From assembly GCF_019734195.1 (NCBI RefSeq), contig NZ_JAASHM010000020.1:1-60689 (forward strand): a stretch of DNA of 60,689 nt. Direction: 5' to 3'. Position 1 is the first letter of the stretch; the number at the start of each line of letters is the position of its first letter. Under the pieces are notes generated by a model. That model worked only from the letters and a program-made list of their open reading frames with translations. It made no database searches and was not told where the DNA came from. Source of the DNA: Clostridium sp. K13. GTDB lineage: Bacteria > Bacillota > Clostridia > Clostridiales > Clostridiaceae. The translations under genes and the position numbers were made by a program. Positions 54,910 through 60,689 of this stretch are shown one piece after another.

Positions 54910-55125
54910 ATGATTAACTTAAGAAGATTAAAAGGGTTAAGAGTAGAACATGATTTAACCCAAGAAGAATTTGCTTCATGGATTGGGATGCCTATATCTA
55001 CATATAGAAAGAAAGAGTTAGGTGTAAGCCCAATACAATTAGAAGAAGCTTATAAAATATCGCAATTACTTGGTGAAAGTATAGAGGATATTTTTTTTAA
55101 AAACAAGGTTCCCAAACAGGAATAA
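54910..55125 (+). CDS. XRE-family regulator (Cro-like)
   Basis: A 71-residue XRE DNA-binding protein (LRVEHDLTQEEFASWIGMPISTYRKKE, then ISQLLGESIEDIFF), the first gene of the rightward operon. It is transcribed divergently from the CI-like gene. AAGGAGGTGGGGG precedes ATG 54910. It probably acts as Cro, competing for the shared operators; the third site at 55109 is inside its end. Confidence 0.88.
   Translation: MINLRRLKGLRVEHDLTQEEFASWIGMPISTYRKKELGVSPIQLEEAYKISQLLGESIEDIFFKNKVPKQE
55109..55122 (+). promoter_or_regulatory. Operator-like site O3
   Basis: TTCCCAAACAGGAA, inside the last codons of the Cro-like gene. Confidence 0.5.
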
Positions 55126-55202
55126 ATGGGATACAAATTTAGTTTAACCAAAAATAAAAATTTGAATATTATATCTTAATAAAATTTCAAAGAGGTAAAA
55201 GC

Positions 55203-55478
55203 ATGGGTTTAGGAACAGAAGTATTCACAATGCCAGGAAGTAAATTTAAAGCTGTTTGCATCAATCCAGTTGAAGATCCAGAGAAAATAAAAGAAATTTC
55301 AGAAAGGTATTATCAAGGATTGATTACTGCTTTAGAAATTACATTTGGAGATTCATGGGCAACAGAAGTATTTAAACGAATGGGGTGGACAGAAGAAGAT
55401 TTTATAAAAGTAGGAGGGAAGTATGAATTACGAGGAAAGAAATCAATTAAAGAAGGAGATAGTGGAAAAGATAATTGA
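55203..55478 (+). CDS. Small phage protein, unknown
   Basis: A 91-residue protein, MGLGTEVFTMPGSKFKA at the start, a helical YYQGLITALEITFGDSW in the middle and a charged tail. No family known to me. AGAGG precedes the ATG. The next gene starts inside its last 56 bases. Confidence 0.65.
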   Translation: MGLGTEVFTMPGSKFKAVCINPVEDPEKIKEISERYYQGLITALEITFGDSWATEVFKRMGWTEEDFIKVGGKYELRGKKSIKEGDSGKDN

Positions 55479-55578
55479 AGCTAATCCAGAAGCAACGCCT
55501 AACTTTACAATTTCATTATTGGATGAAATTAAAGAAAGTATAGTAAGTGCTGCAATGAATAGCATTTTAACTAAATAG
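55423..55578 (+). CDS. Small phage protein overlapping the previous gene
   Basis: A 51-residue acidic protein (MNYEERNQLKKEIVEKIIE, then a helical end ILTK). TAGGAGGGAAGT precedes the ATG at 55423, a strong site. The overlap suggests translational coupling. Function unknown. Confidence 0.65.
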   Translation: MNYEERNQLKKEIVEKIIEANPEATPNFTISLLDEIKESIVSAAMNSILTK

Positions 55579-55633
55579 GAGGAGAAAGTTATGGAAGTGT
55601 TAAAAATTAAGGCACTATTATTAAAGATAATGA

Positions 55634-55783
55634 ATGAACTTTAAACATAAGATAAGTAAGGCTGAAAAGCCTTTTAAAATGGTCAAATGCGCGAAAAATG
55701 ATGTAGAAAAAGTTAATAAAAAGACAGTAAAGGCGATAAAGCTTTTTAAAAATACTATAATGGCGAAAAAGACCGTTGAATAA
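55634..55783 (+). CDS. Small basic phage protein
   Basis: A 49-residue, very basic, lysine-rich protein (KHKISKAEKPFKMVKCAKN). It overlaps a 17-codon frame (MEVLKIKALLLKIMNEL, 55591-55644) that has the better GGAGG site, so coupled translation is plausible. DNA binding is possible from composition only. Confidence 0.45.
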   Translation: MNFKHKISKAEKPFKMVKCAKNDVEKVNKKTVKAIKLFKNTIMAKKTVE

Positions 55784-55805
55784 AGAAATAATGGAGGGAT
55801 AAATA

Positions 55806-56630
55806 ATGGAAAATGTAAAACATTCTCATAAAGAGGGCATGACAATTGGCTATAGTAGCAATGAATTAACTGTTATTGATGAAAGAGAGTTATTAGGGAA
55901 GCAATTTAGAATGTATGGAAGTTATGAAAATCCTTTATTCTTAGCTAAGGATGTAGCTGAATGGATTAATTATGATACTTCATCAGTTAATAAGTTAATA
56001 ATGTCTGTAGATGAAGATGAAAGGCTAGTCGGAATAACTTTCCGTTCAGGTCAAAAACGAAAATCACATTTCTTAACAGAAGATGGATTTTATGAAGTGT
56101 TGATGCAAAGTAGAAAACCAATTGCTAAGCAATTTAAGAAAGAAGTTAAGTTGATCTTGAAGCAAATAAGAAAAACTGGTGGATATATAGCAATAAATGA
56201 GAATGATGATGAAGCTTCAATTATGGCAAGAGCATTAATGATAGCTCAAAATACTTTGAATAAGAAAGATGAATTATTAAAAGCTAAGGACGAGGAGATA
56301 AAAGTTATATCAGAAGAGCTGGACGATAAGAATCGATTTATTAACCAGATAGCAGTTAGTGAAAACAGTTTGTTAGTTAGAGAAGTTGCAAAGGTTGCAT
56401 CTAAAGCTGATGTAGTAATTGGGGAAAAGAAATTATGGTCCAAGCTTAGAGAGTGGGGACTAATATTTAAAAACTCAACAGAACCAAAACAATGTGGAAT
56501 TGATAGAGGGTATTTTGAAGTTAATGAAGGCACTAAAGAAGCTAAAGGAAAGGTATTTACCTATAGAACTACAAGGGTAACGGGCAAAGGACAATCTTAT
56601 ATTATAGAAAGATTGCTTAAAGAAGCATAA
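55806..56630 (+). CDS. Phage antirepressor, BRO-N plus KilA-C
   Basis: A 274-residue protein. Residues 10-115 form a BRO-N domain (GKQFRMYGSYENPLFLAKDVAEWI, here split: NPLFLAKDVAEWINYD; FLTEDGFYEVLMQSRKP), then a coiled stretch of about 150-185, then an antirepressor KilAC domain (LLVREVAKVASK, GEKKLWSKLREWGLI, TYRTTRVTGKGQ). Antirepressors oppose the CI repressor or act early after infection. GGAGGG precedes the ATG. Confidence 0.93.
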   Translation: MENVKHSHKEGMTIGYSSNELTVIDERELLGKQFRMYGSYENPLFLAKDVAEWINYDTSSVNKLIMSVDEDERLVGITFRSGQKRKSHFLTEDGFYEVLMQSRKPIAKQFKKEVKLILKQIRKTGGYIAINENDDEASIMARALMIAQNTLNKKDELLKAKDEEIKVISEELDDKNRFINQIAVSENSLLVREVAKVASKADVVIGEKKLWSKLREWGLIFKNSTEPKQCGIDRGYFEVNEGTKEAKGKVFTYRTTRVTGKGQSYIIERLLKEA

Positions 56631-56642
56631 GAGGGCGAATTT

Positions 56643-56786
56643 ATGGAAGGTTTAAATTTGTGGGGAATATGTATTTTTGTAATTCCTCTAACATTGATAA
56701 TAACCGTCGGACCAGTAGCAGTATTGGTATATGAAATTATAAGTTTTATAAAAAGAATCAATAAAAATAGAAGGTTCAGAAGATAA
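56643..56786 (+). CDS. Small phage membrane protein
   Basis: A 47-residue protein with a strong membrane stretch (LWGICIFVIPLTLIITVGP) and a basic C-terminus (KRINKNRRFRR). It starts 12 bases after the antirepressor gene with GAGGGCG. A holin-like or unknown role. Confidence 0.55.
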   Translation: MEGLNLWGICIFVIPLTLIITVGPVAVLVYEIISFIKRINKNRRFRR

Positions 56787-56819
56787 TTCTAGATTAAAAA
56801 ACTTTAAAGGGGTGATGAA

Positions 56820-56972
56820 ATGAAGAAACTTAAAAAGTTAACAATAGAACAAAAGAAATTTTTAATTAATGAGGGGTTAGATCCAGCAGACTTTTTAGTT
56901 GAAAGAGCAACTACAGAGGAAGTTGTATTCTACAATATTTACACTGAAACTTTATGGGATTTTCGTAAGTAA
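56820..56972 (+). CDS. Small phage protein, DUF6906-like
   Basis: A 50-residue protein: MKKLKKLTIEQKKFLINEGL, DPADFLVERATTEEVVFYN and TLWDFRK. The shape (basic start, a helical K-K-F-L-I-x-x-G-L-D-P block, a short beta end) recalls the small DUF6906 phage proteins. GGGGTGATGAA precedes the ATG. Confidence 0.6.
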   Translation: MKKLKKLTIEQKKFLINEGLDPADFLVERATTEEVVFYNIYTETLWDFRK

Positions 56973-56979
56973 GAAAAAA

Positions 56980-57015
56980 GGACATACCCCAGCGACCAAA
57001 CTTAAAGGTGTGTCC
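56980..57015 (+). other. Hairpin in an early phage leader
   Basis: GGACATACC pairs with GGTGTGTCC (one G-T) around an 18-base loop, upstream of the replisome-organizer gene. No T-run follows; an RNA element or protein-binding site. Confidence 0.4.
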
Positions 57016-57060
57016 AGACAAAAAAATATTCAAGTTTAGTATAGCAGAAAGGTAATAAGT

Positions 57061-57867
57061 ATGGCAAAAAAATATTTTTGGTTAAAGCTTAAAGATGATT
57101 TTTTTAGGCAAAAAGAAATTAAGAAACTTAGAAGAATAGCAGGTGGAGATACCTTTACTATTATCTATTTAAAAATGCAACTTTTAAGTTTAAAGGATAA
57201 TGGAAAGTTGTTTTATGAAGGTATAGAAGATAATTTTTGTGAAGAGTTAGCGTTGGAAATTGATGAGGATACGGATAATGTTCAATTAACAGTTAGCTAT
57301 TTAATGAAACATGGTTTATTAGAAGAAGCTACTCAGGACGAATATATTCTACCTCAAACAATATCAGCGATAGGAAGCGAAAGTGATAGTGCTGAAAGGG
57401 TCAGAAAAAGTAGAGCAAAACGTAAATTGTTACAAAGTAACAAAGATGTTCAAAAGTGTTGCATAGAGCAAGAGATAGAGCAAGAGATAGAGCAAGAGAT
57501 AGAGCAAGAGATAGAGCAACAACTAGAGAAAGAGTATTTTGAAATATTAAAGGATGATTATGAGGTTAAAGAGATTGAAGGTTTAATTAAATACTTTATT
57601 GAAAATAATGTTGCTGCTGATGTTGTTAAAGAAAAGTTTTTAATAGTTAGGAGTAGAAAGTCTATTAAAAATAGAGTTGGTTCTTTAATTAGTGCTATTA
57701 GAGATAATTGGGAAATGCCAAAAGAATTAAAGGAACCATTAAATCCTAAAGTTTTTAATAATTTTGATGGAAGAGATAGAAGTGAAAACAATAATCAAGG
57801 TAATATGACTTACGATGAAATTGAAAGAAAGCTTTTAGGATGGGATAAGGATGATGACATATGTTAG
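57061..57867 (+). CDS. Phage replisome organizer (DnaD-like initiator)
   Basis: A 268-residue phage replication protein. The N-terminal winged-helix domain starts KYFWLKLKDDFFRQKEIKKL and runs to about 105; it is the phage replisome-organizer N-terminal family. A linker of about 140-162 consists of IEQE repeats from a 12-bp tandem repeat. The C-terminal part (about 165-235) resembles the helicase-loader or DnaD-type region. It brings the host helicase to the phage origin. AAGG precedes the ATG. Confidence 0.85.
   Translation: MAKKYFWLKLKDDFFRQKEIKKLRRIAGGDTFTIIYLKMQLLSLKDNGKLFYEGIEDNFCEELALEIDEDTDNVQLTVSYLMKHGLLEEATQDEYILPQTISAIGSESDSAERVRKSRAKRKLLQSNKDVQKCCIEQEIEQEIEQEIEQEIEQQLEKEYFEILKDDYEVKEIEGLIKYFIENNVAADVVKEKFLIVRSRKSIKNRVGSLISAIRDNWEMPKELKEPLNPKVFNNFDGRDRSENNNQGNMTYDEIERKLLGWDKDDDIC
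57463..57519 (+). repeat. 12-bp tandem repeat in the replisome-organizer linker
   Basis: ATAGAGCAAGAG repeated four times exactly (57463-57510), plus nine matching bases of a fifth. Each unit adds IEQE, so changes in copy number keep the frame. Confidence 0.9.
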
Positions 57868-58052
57868 GAGATACTAACTTGAAGTTTATTCAGGAAGCTA
57901 AAAAGTTAAGAGAGTTTAGTCATGAAATGGAAATGGCAACACATTATAAGAAATTTAATTATGGTGCTTTTGATAGATTATTAGGACAAGTAATTGAAGA
58001 AAATGCAAGTCCTGAAGAAAGGAGGGTGTTAAGACCATGGGAGAAGAAATAA
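57861..58052 (+). CDS. Small phage protein, unknown
   Basis: A 63-residue helical protein (FIQEAKKLREFSHEMEMATHYK). It overlaps the end of the replisome-organizer gene by 7 bases and the next gene by 16. Probably translated by coupling. A link to replication is possible from position only. Confidence 0.6.
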   Translation: MLGDTNLKFIQEAKKLREFSHEMEMATHYKKFNYGAFDRLLGQVIEENASPEERRVLRPWEKK

Positions 58053-58243
58053 AAGAAATTTATGAGTATTTGGATGAACATGATGGATATGTACCAGAAG
58101 TATTAATTCAAAGGATTAAAAATATGTTTGATTTAAGTTTAATAAATGCTATAGATATATATTTTTCATGGAAAAAGCAATATTTAACTCCTAGAGTTAA
58201 AGTTGACTATAGTAAAAAGGGGAGGTATTGGGTAAATGCTTAA
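58037..58243 (+). CDS. Small phage protein, unknown
   Basis: A 68-residue protein (MGEEIKEIYEYLDEHDGYVP, a helical FDLSLINAIDIYFSWKKQYL, then a basic end). GGAGGG lies 12 bases before the ATG. It overlaps the next gene by 8 bases. Overlaps in this run suggest one tightly packed early operon. Confidence 0.6.
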   Translation: MGEEIKEIYEYLDEHDGYVPEVLIQRIKNMFDLSLINAIDIYFSWKKQYLTPRVKVDYSKKGRYWVNA

Positions 58244-58598
58244 AAGAGTTAAGAATGTTGTAGAAAAGATAAAGTTTATATTTAAAGGCCCAGATAATGC
58301 TAATATTTCGTTTAAGTCAAATATTAGTATGGAGCTAAATCAAGTTTCAAAGGGAAATGCAATAAAGCAATCAAGACCAGACGATAATTCAACTTATTCA
58401 ATACATGATGATACAAATTGTTTTGTAAGGAATGATTTTAAACCATTTGGTTATGAGCTTAAAAAATGTGATAAAGATTTAAAGGTTTTAGTATTAAGAG
58501 CTGCATATGGTGACGATAAATTACCATTAATTAATATTTTAAATAGAACTAAAAAGTTTAGGATAAGAAAGAAATTAATGAAAAGAATAAGCAATTAG
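58236..58598 (+). CDS. Small phage protein, unknown
   Basis: A 120-residue basic protein (KRVKNVVEKIKFIFKGPDNAN at the start; a Ser/Asn-rich middle; KKFRIRKKLMKRISN at the end). The ATG lies inside the end of the previous gene, preceded by GGGGAGG. No family recognised. Confidence 0.6.
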   Translation: MLKRVKNVVEKIKFIFKGPDNANISFKSNISMELNQVSKGNAIKQSRPDDNSTYSIHDDTNCFVRNDFKPFGYELKKCDKDLKVLVLRAAYGDDKLPLINILNRTKKFRIRKKLMKRISN

Positions 58599-58635
58599 GT
58601 ATTAATGCATATGCATTTATATAAATAAAAAAATA

Positions 58636-58738
58636 TTAAATGAAAGGACCTTTGGACAAGCTATTAATGTAGTGGGGATTACAGGGTTAGAATGGACAAG
58701 ATCCTTTCAGAAATACTTATCTGGAGTAGATTATGGAT
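58636..58738 (+). pseudogene. Start-less frame before 58733, possible gene remnant
   Basis: A frame without a proper start reads LNERTFGQAINVVGITG, then LEWTRSFQKYLSGVDYG and stops at 58738, overlapping the next start. It looks protein-like but has no usable initiation codon. The same stretch can also form a stem (GAAAGGA with TCCTTTC). Confidence 0.3.
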
Positions 58739-58996
58739 AAAGAAATTTTAGAGAAAGTTGCAATAGAAGCGGTGAAATATTATTTCAATGGACTAAGTGC
58801 TAAAGAGGCTATAGATAAAGCTTTGGAGGAGAAAGGAGGTAATGAAAATAATATGGAACTAACTTGTGTATATAAAGAAAGATGGAATAGAGAAATAAAT
58901 GAAAAGAAGTTTGATAGTTATCAGTTTTTAGGTAAATGGGTAGCAGATAATGCTACAGAGATAGAGATTATAGATGTTATTCAAGAAGAGGATTAG
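58733..58996 (+). CDS. Small phage protein, unknown
   Basis: An 87-residue protein: a helical N-terminus (AIEAVKYYFNGLSAKEAIDKAL), then YQFLGKWVADNATEIEIIDVIQEED. After its stop, 58999-59061 encodes a related, broken tail (FANNYDEVKIIDLIQFEE after an in-frame TAA), evidence of an earlier duplication. GGAGT precedes the ATG. Confidence 0.6.
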   Translation: MDKEILEKVAIEAVKYYFNGLSAKEAIDKALEEKGGNENNMELTCVYKERWNREINEKKFDSYQFLGKWVADNATEIEIIDVIQEED

Positions 58997-59120
58997 CTGA
59001 ATAATTTGCTAATAATTATGATGAAGTTAAAATAATTGATTTAATACAATTTGAGGAATAAAGATACTAGAAAAACAACAAGTATTTGTATTGGCTTTTT
59101 AATTGAAACTAGGAGGAAAA

Positions 59121-59303
59121 ATGAAAAGATATTTTTTATATTATAGTTTTGTTTCTAAAGATAGAAAAACAGGACAGGGAAATACAGAGGTAAGATGCAA
59201 AAAAATAAAATGTTTAAAAGATATACGAGATATTGAGAAATGTATACTTGAAGAAAATAAAGAGTTTATTCAAGTAGCTATAAGCAATTTTATAATGTTT
59301 TAG
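59121..59303 (+). CDS. Small phage protein, unknown
   Basis: A 60-residue protein (KRYFLYYSFVSKDRKTGQGN, two Cys near 29 and 35). AGGAGGAAAA directly before ATG 59121 makes this the start. A beta-rich small domain is likely; function unknown. Confidence 0.55.
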   Translation: MKRYFLYYSFVSKDRKTGQGNTEVRCKKIKCLKDIRDIEKCILEENKEFIQVAISNFIMF

Positions 59304-59371
59304 CGAATAATTTGAAACAAGTGCGACAGAAATGTTATTTGAAAATTGAATAATACAGCATTGGATAAAGA

Positions 59372-59380
59372 TGTTATAAT
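59372..59380 (+). promoter_or_regulatory. Extended -10 promoter of the peptidase E-like gene
   Basis: TGTTATAAT, an extended -10 box, lies 50 bases before the gene at 59430. No well-placed -35 is seen. It suggests separate transcription from the phage operon. Confidence 0.45.
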
Positions 59381-59429
59381 AATATTAAGTTACAGATAAA
59401 TAAATTAGAATTTACAAAGGAGATTATAG

Positions 59430-60032
59430 ATGAAATTGTTTTTATGTTCACACTTTTCAAGTGTAGGAAATCTGATAAAAGAAGAACTTGAAAATAAGAA
59501 AGTTGCATTTATTCCGACAGCTTCAATTCACGAAGGCTATACAGGTTATGTGGGTTCCGCTAGAAAATTATTCAAAAAAATAGGGTCAATATTAACAGAA
59601 ATTGATATTTCAAAGGAGGAATATTCAACAATTAAATCTGTTTTCGAAGAAGCAGATATTATTTATTTTACTGGTGGAAATTCATTTTTTCTTATTGACC
59701 AATTACGAAAATCGGGAGCCGATGAATTGCTGAAGAGAGAAATGACGAATGGAAAACTAATGATTGGTGAGTCGGCAGGTGCAATTATATGTGCTTCAAC
59801 AATCACATATATTGAACAAATGGATGAGAAACCAAAGGATTATTCACAAGAAGATGATAAGGGTCTTAATTTAGTTGATTTTTATGTCCTTCCACATTAT
59901 CTTACTGCACCATTTAAGAAAGTTACCGAAAAGATATTGGCTGAATTTTCGGATTTGAATATTTGCCCAATTAACAATCATCAGGCAATTATCGTGAATG
60001 ATAAATTTTCAAAAGTAATTTGCATTGATTAG
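59430..60032 (+). CDS. Peptidase E-like (family S51) cargo protein
   Basis: A 200-residue serine peptidase of the S51 family (alpha-aspartyl dipeptidase or cyanophycinase-like fold). It shows VAFIPTAS, YFTGGNSFFLIDQL, the nucleophile GESAGA (Ser115) and LPHYLTAP with the likely His. It has its own promoter-like box and terminator, and fits no phage function, so it appears to be a cargo (moron) gene; codons look slightly less A+T-rich than its neighbours. AAGGAG precedes the ATG. The substrate is unknown. Confidence 0.85.
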   Translation: MKLFLCSHFSSVGNLIKEELENKKVAFIPTASIHEGYTGYVGSARKLFKKIGSILTEIDISKEEYSTIKSVFEEADIIYFTGGNSFFLIDQLRKSGADELLKREMTNGKLMIGESAGAIICASTITYIEQMDEKPKDYSQEDDKGLNLVDFYVLPHYLTAPFKKVTEKILAEFSDLNICPINNHQAIIVNDKFSKVICID

Positions 60033-60098
60033 TTTACAAATTCCAGTTTATTGATTAGCTTATTTAAGAGATAAAGAGAAGAAAACTAAAAATATGAT

Positions 60099-60141
60099 AA
60101 AAATACTGTATTATTCAAAAATGAATTTACAGTATTTTTTT
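60099..60141 (+). terminator. Terminator of the peptidase E-like gene
   Basis: AAATACTGTA pairs with TACAGTATTT, then a T-run. Confidence 0.75.
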
Positions 60142-60189
60142 ATTCGCAATTCAAAAAGATATGAAATTGTTGTGAAGGAGTGTATTTAA

Positions 60190-60456
60190 GTGAATAAGGA
60201 ACTTAAAAAAGCATTATTTACTCTATTGTATGACCAATATGATATTCCAGATATGCAATTGGACGATAGTGAAGAATATTATATTGATTATATTGTAAAT
60301 GCTTTAATAGAGAAAAATGAAAATAGATGTCCTTTTAAGTGTTATGACTGTATAGGGAAATGTACTGAAAACATGGTAGGCTGTGCAGAAGGTTTGAAGT
60401 TTGACTGCACAAGAGAGGCAGAAGAAGTATGGAGAGAATTTATAGGAATAAGTTAA
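60190..60456 (+). CDS. Small cysteine-containing phage protein
   Basis: An 88-residue protein starting at GTG 60190 after GAAGGAGTG. The C-terminal half has a Cys cluster (CPFKCYDCIGKC, then Cys near 68 and 76) likely to bind metal. The N-terminal half is acidic and helical. No function known. Confidence 0.6.
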   Translation: MNKELKKALFTLLYDQYDIPDMQLDDSEEYYIDYIVNALIEKNENRCPFKCYDCIGKCTENMVGCAEGLKFDCTREAEEVWREFIGIS

Positions 60457-60488
60457 TTCACAATTCAAAAATTAAGTGAGGTAAGAGT

Positions 60489-60593
60489 ATGGAAAGATTA
60501 ATATTAATATTCTTGATAGTAGATATAGTAATAACAATTTTACAGTTGATTATATGTGTAAAGATATCAAAAAAACATGAGATTATGAAATAA
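60489..60593 (+). CDS. Very small phage membrane protein
   Basis: A 34-residue protein with one membrane segment (LILIFLIVDIVITILQLIIC) and a short basic tail. GAGGTAAG lies before the ATG. Its end is 9 bases before the RemA-like gene. Confidence 0.5.
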   Translation: MERLILIFLIVDIVITILQLIICVKISKKHEIMK

Positions 60594-60602
60594 GGTGATA
60601 AA

Positions 60603-60689
60603 ATGAGTAAACTAATTAATGCTGGATATGGAAATTGCATAAATACATCAGAAATTTTAGCTATAATAAATCCAAATAGCAATCCAGCA
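60603..60689 (+). CDS. RemA-like (DUF370) protein, partial
   Basis: The first 29 codons (MSKLINAGYGNCINTSEILA, then IINPNSNPA) match the start of RemA/DUF370 proteins, whose pattern is a short beta strand INVGFGN, then a strand-turn IIAVVSPES-like block. RemA is a small DNA-binding activator of biofilm genes in Bacillus. AAGGTGATA precedes the ATG. The gene runs off the window. Confidence 0.7.
   Translation, partial: MSKLINAGYGNCINTSEILAIINPNSNPA

Larger units (their letters stand above)
50890..60689. mobile_element. Prophage or phage-like element, left part
   Basis: From the broken host gene onward the genes have phage order: a serine integrase, ImmA/IrrE-type peptidase and repressor on the minus strand, then Cro-like regulator, antirepressor, replisome organizer and many small early genes on the plus strand. 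The right end is beyond the window, so size and completeness are unknown. An integrative element of another kind is possible, but the antirepressor and replisome organizer favour a phage. Confidence 0.85.

Noticed and set aside
57463..57519. CRISPR-like array
   Set aside because: The repeats are only 12 bp, contiguous, without spacers and coding in frame.
58640..58710. Structured RNA closed by GAAAGGA and TCCTTTC
   Set aside because: The stem is short, and the interior also reads as protein in one frame, so a gene remnant is likelier.
1..60689. tRNA or rRNA genes
   Set aside because: No cloverleaf with the conserved GGTTCGA-type arm or rRNA-like stretch was noticed on either strand.

Overview
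The window is very A+T-rich DNA (by eye around or below 30% G+C) with strong AGGAGG-type ribosome binding sites, many TTG and GTG starts, and genes typical of an endospore-forming, low-G+C anaerobe: HprK, MurT/GatD, a Spo0E-like protein, spore-surface-like proteins, a 6S RNA, and DUF896/DUF1292 proteins. A species of Clostridium sensu stricto is the best reading; the species cannot be fixed from this window.

Region 1 (about 1-10.8 kb) is accessory and decaying. It holds a 5'-truncated HelD-type helicase, a cation/Ca2+ exchanger, broken cysteine-rich or spore-surface-like genes (frameshifts near 3.25, 9.74 and 10.6 kb, and a C-terminal remnant at 10.2 kb), a truncated class V aminotransferase, and two tandem genes for unfamiliar repeat-plus-coiled-coil proteins, the first of them frameshifted. 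A complete IS1595-family element (3546-5775, perfect 8-bp target duplication) carries a passenger membrane-protein gene.

Region 2 (10.8-20.2 kb) is mostly core: a clostripain-like protease, a large membrane protein, a NUDIX hydrolase, an SprT-like protein, small conserved proteins, a 6S RNA followed by a convergent Spo0E-like gene, hprK, an M18 aminopeptidase and a PHP phosphoesterase. Region 3 (20.4-25.9 kb) is a folate operon, pabA-pabB-pabC-folE-HD-folP-folBK, in which an HD hydrolase of unknown role sits where a missing pathway phosphatase could be.

Region 4 (26-50.5 kb) is housekeeping and metabolism: a lipoprotein, a pyruvate-kinase-like protein without its C-terminal domain, a YjeM-type transporter, a cysteine-bearing protein that seems to start with ATT, NADP-isocitrate dehydrogenase, an M29 aminopeptidase, glutaminase, polA-coaE-lytic transglycosylase, a flavin reductase with a lysine-rich tail, prmA, a D,D-carboxypeptidase, murT-gatD, an alpha/beta hydrolase, TspO, topB, a ZIP transporter and lrgAB.

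Region 5 (about 50.9 kb to the end) is the left part of a prophage or phage-like element inserted in an ABC-transporter lipoprotein gene. It has a large serine integrase, an ImmA/IrrE-type peptidase, an unknown 348-aa lysogenic gene, divergent XRE regulators with four matching operator-like sites, an antirepressor, a replisome organizer, many small early genes, a peptidase E-like cargo gene with its own signals, and at the edge a RemA-like (DUF370) gene. The right end lies outside the window.
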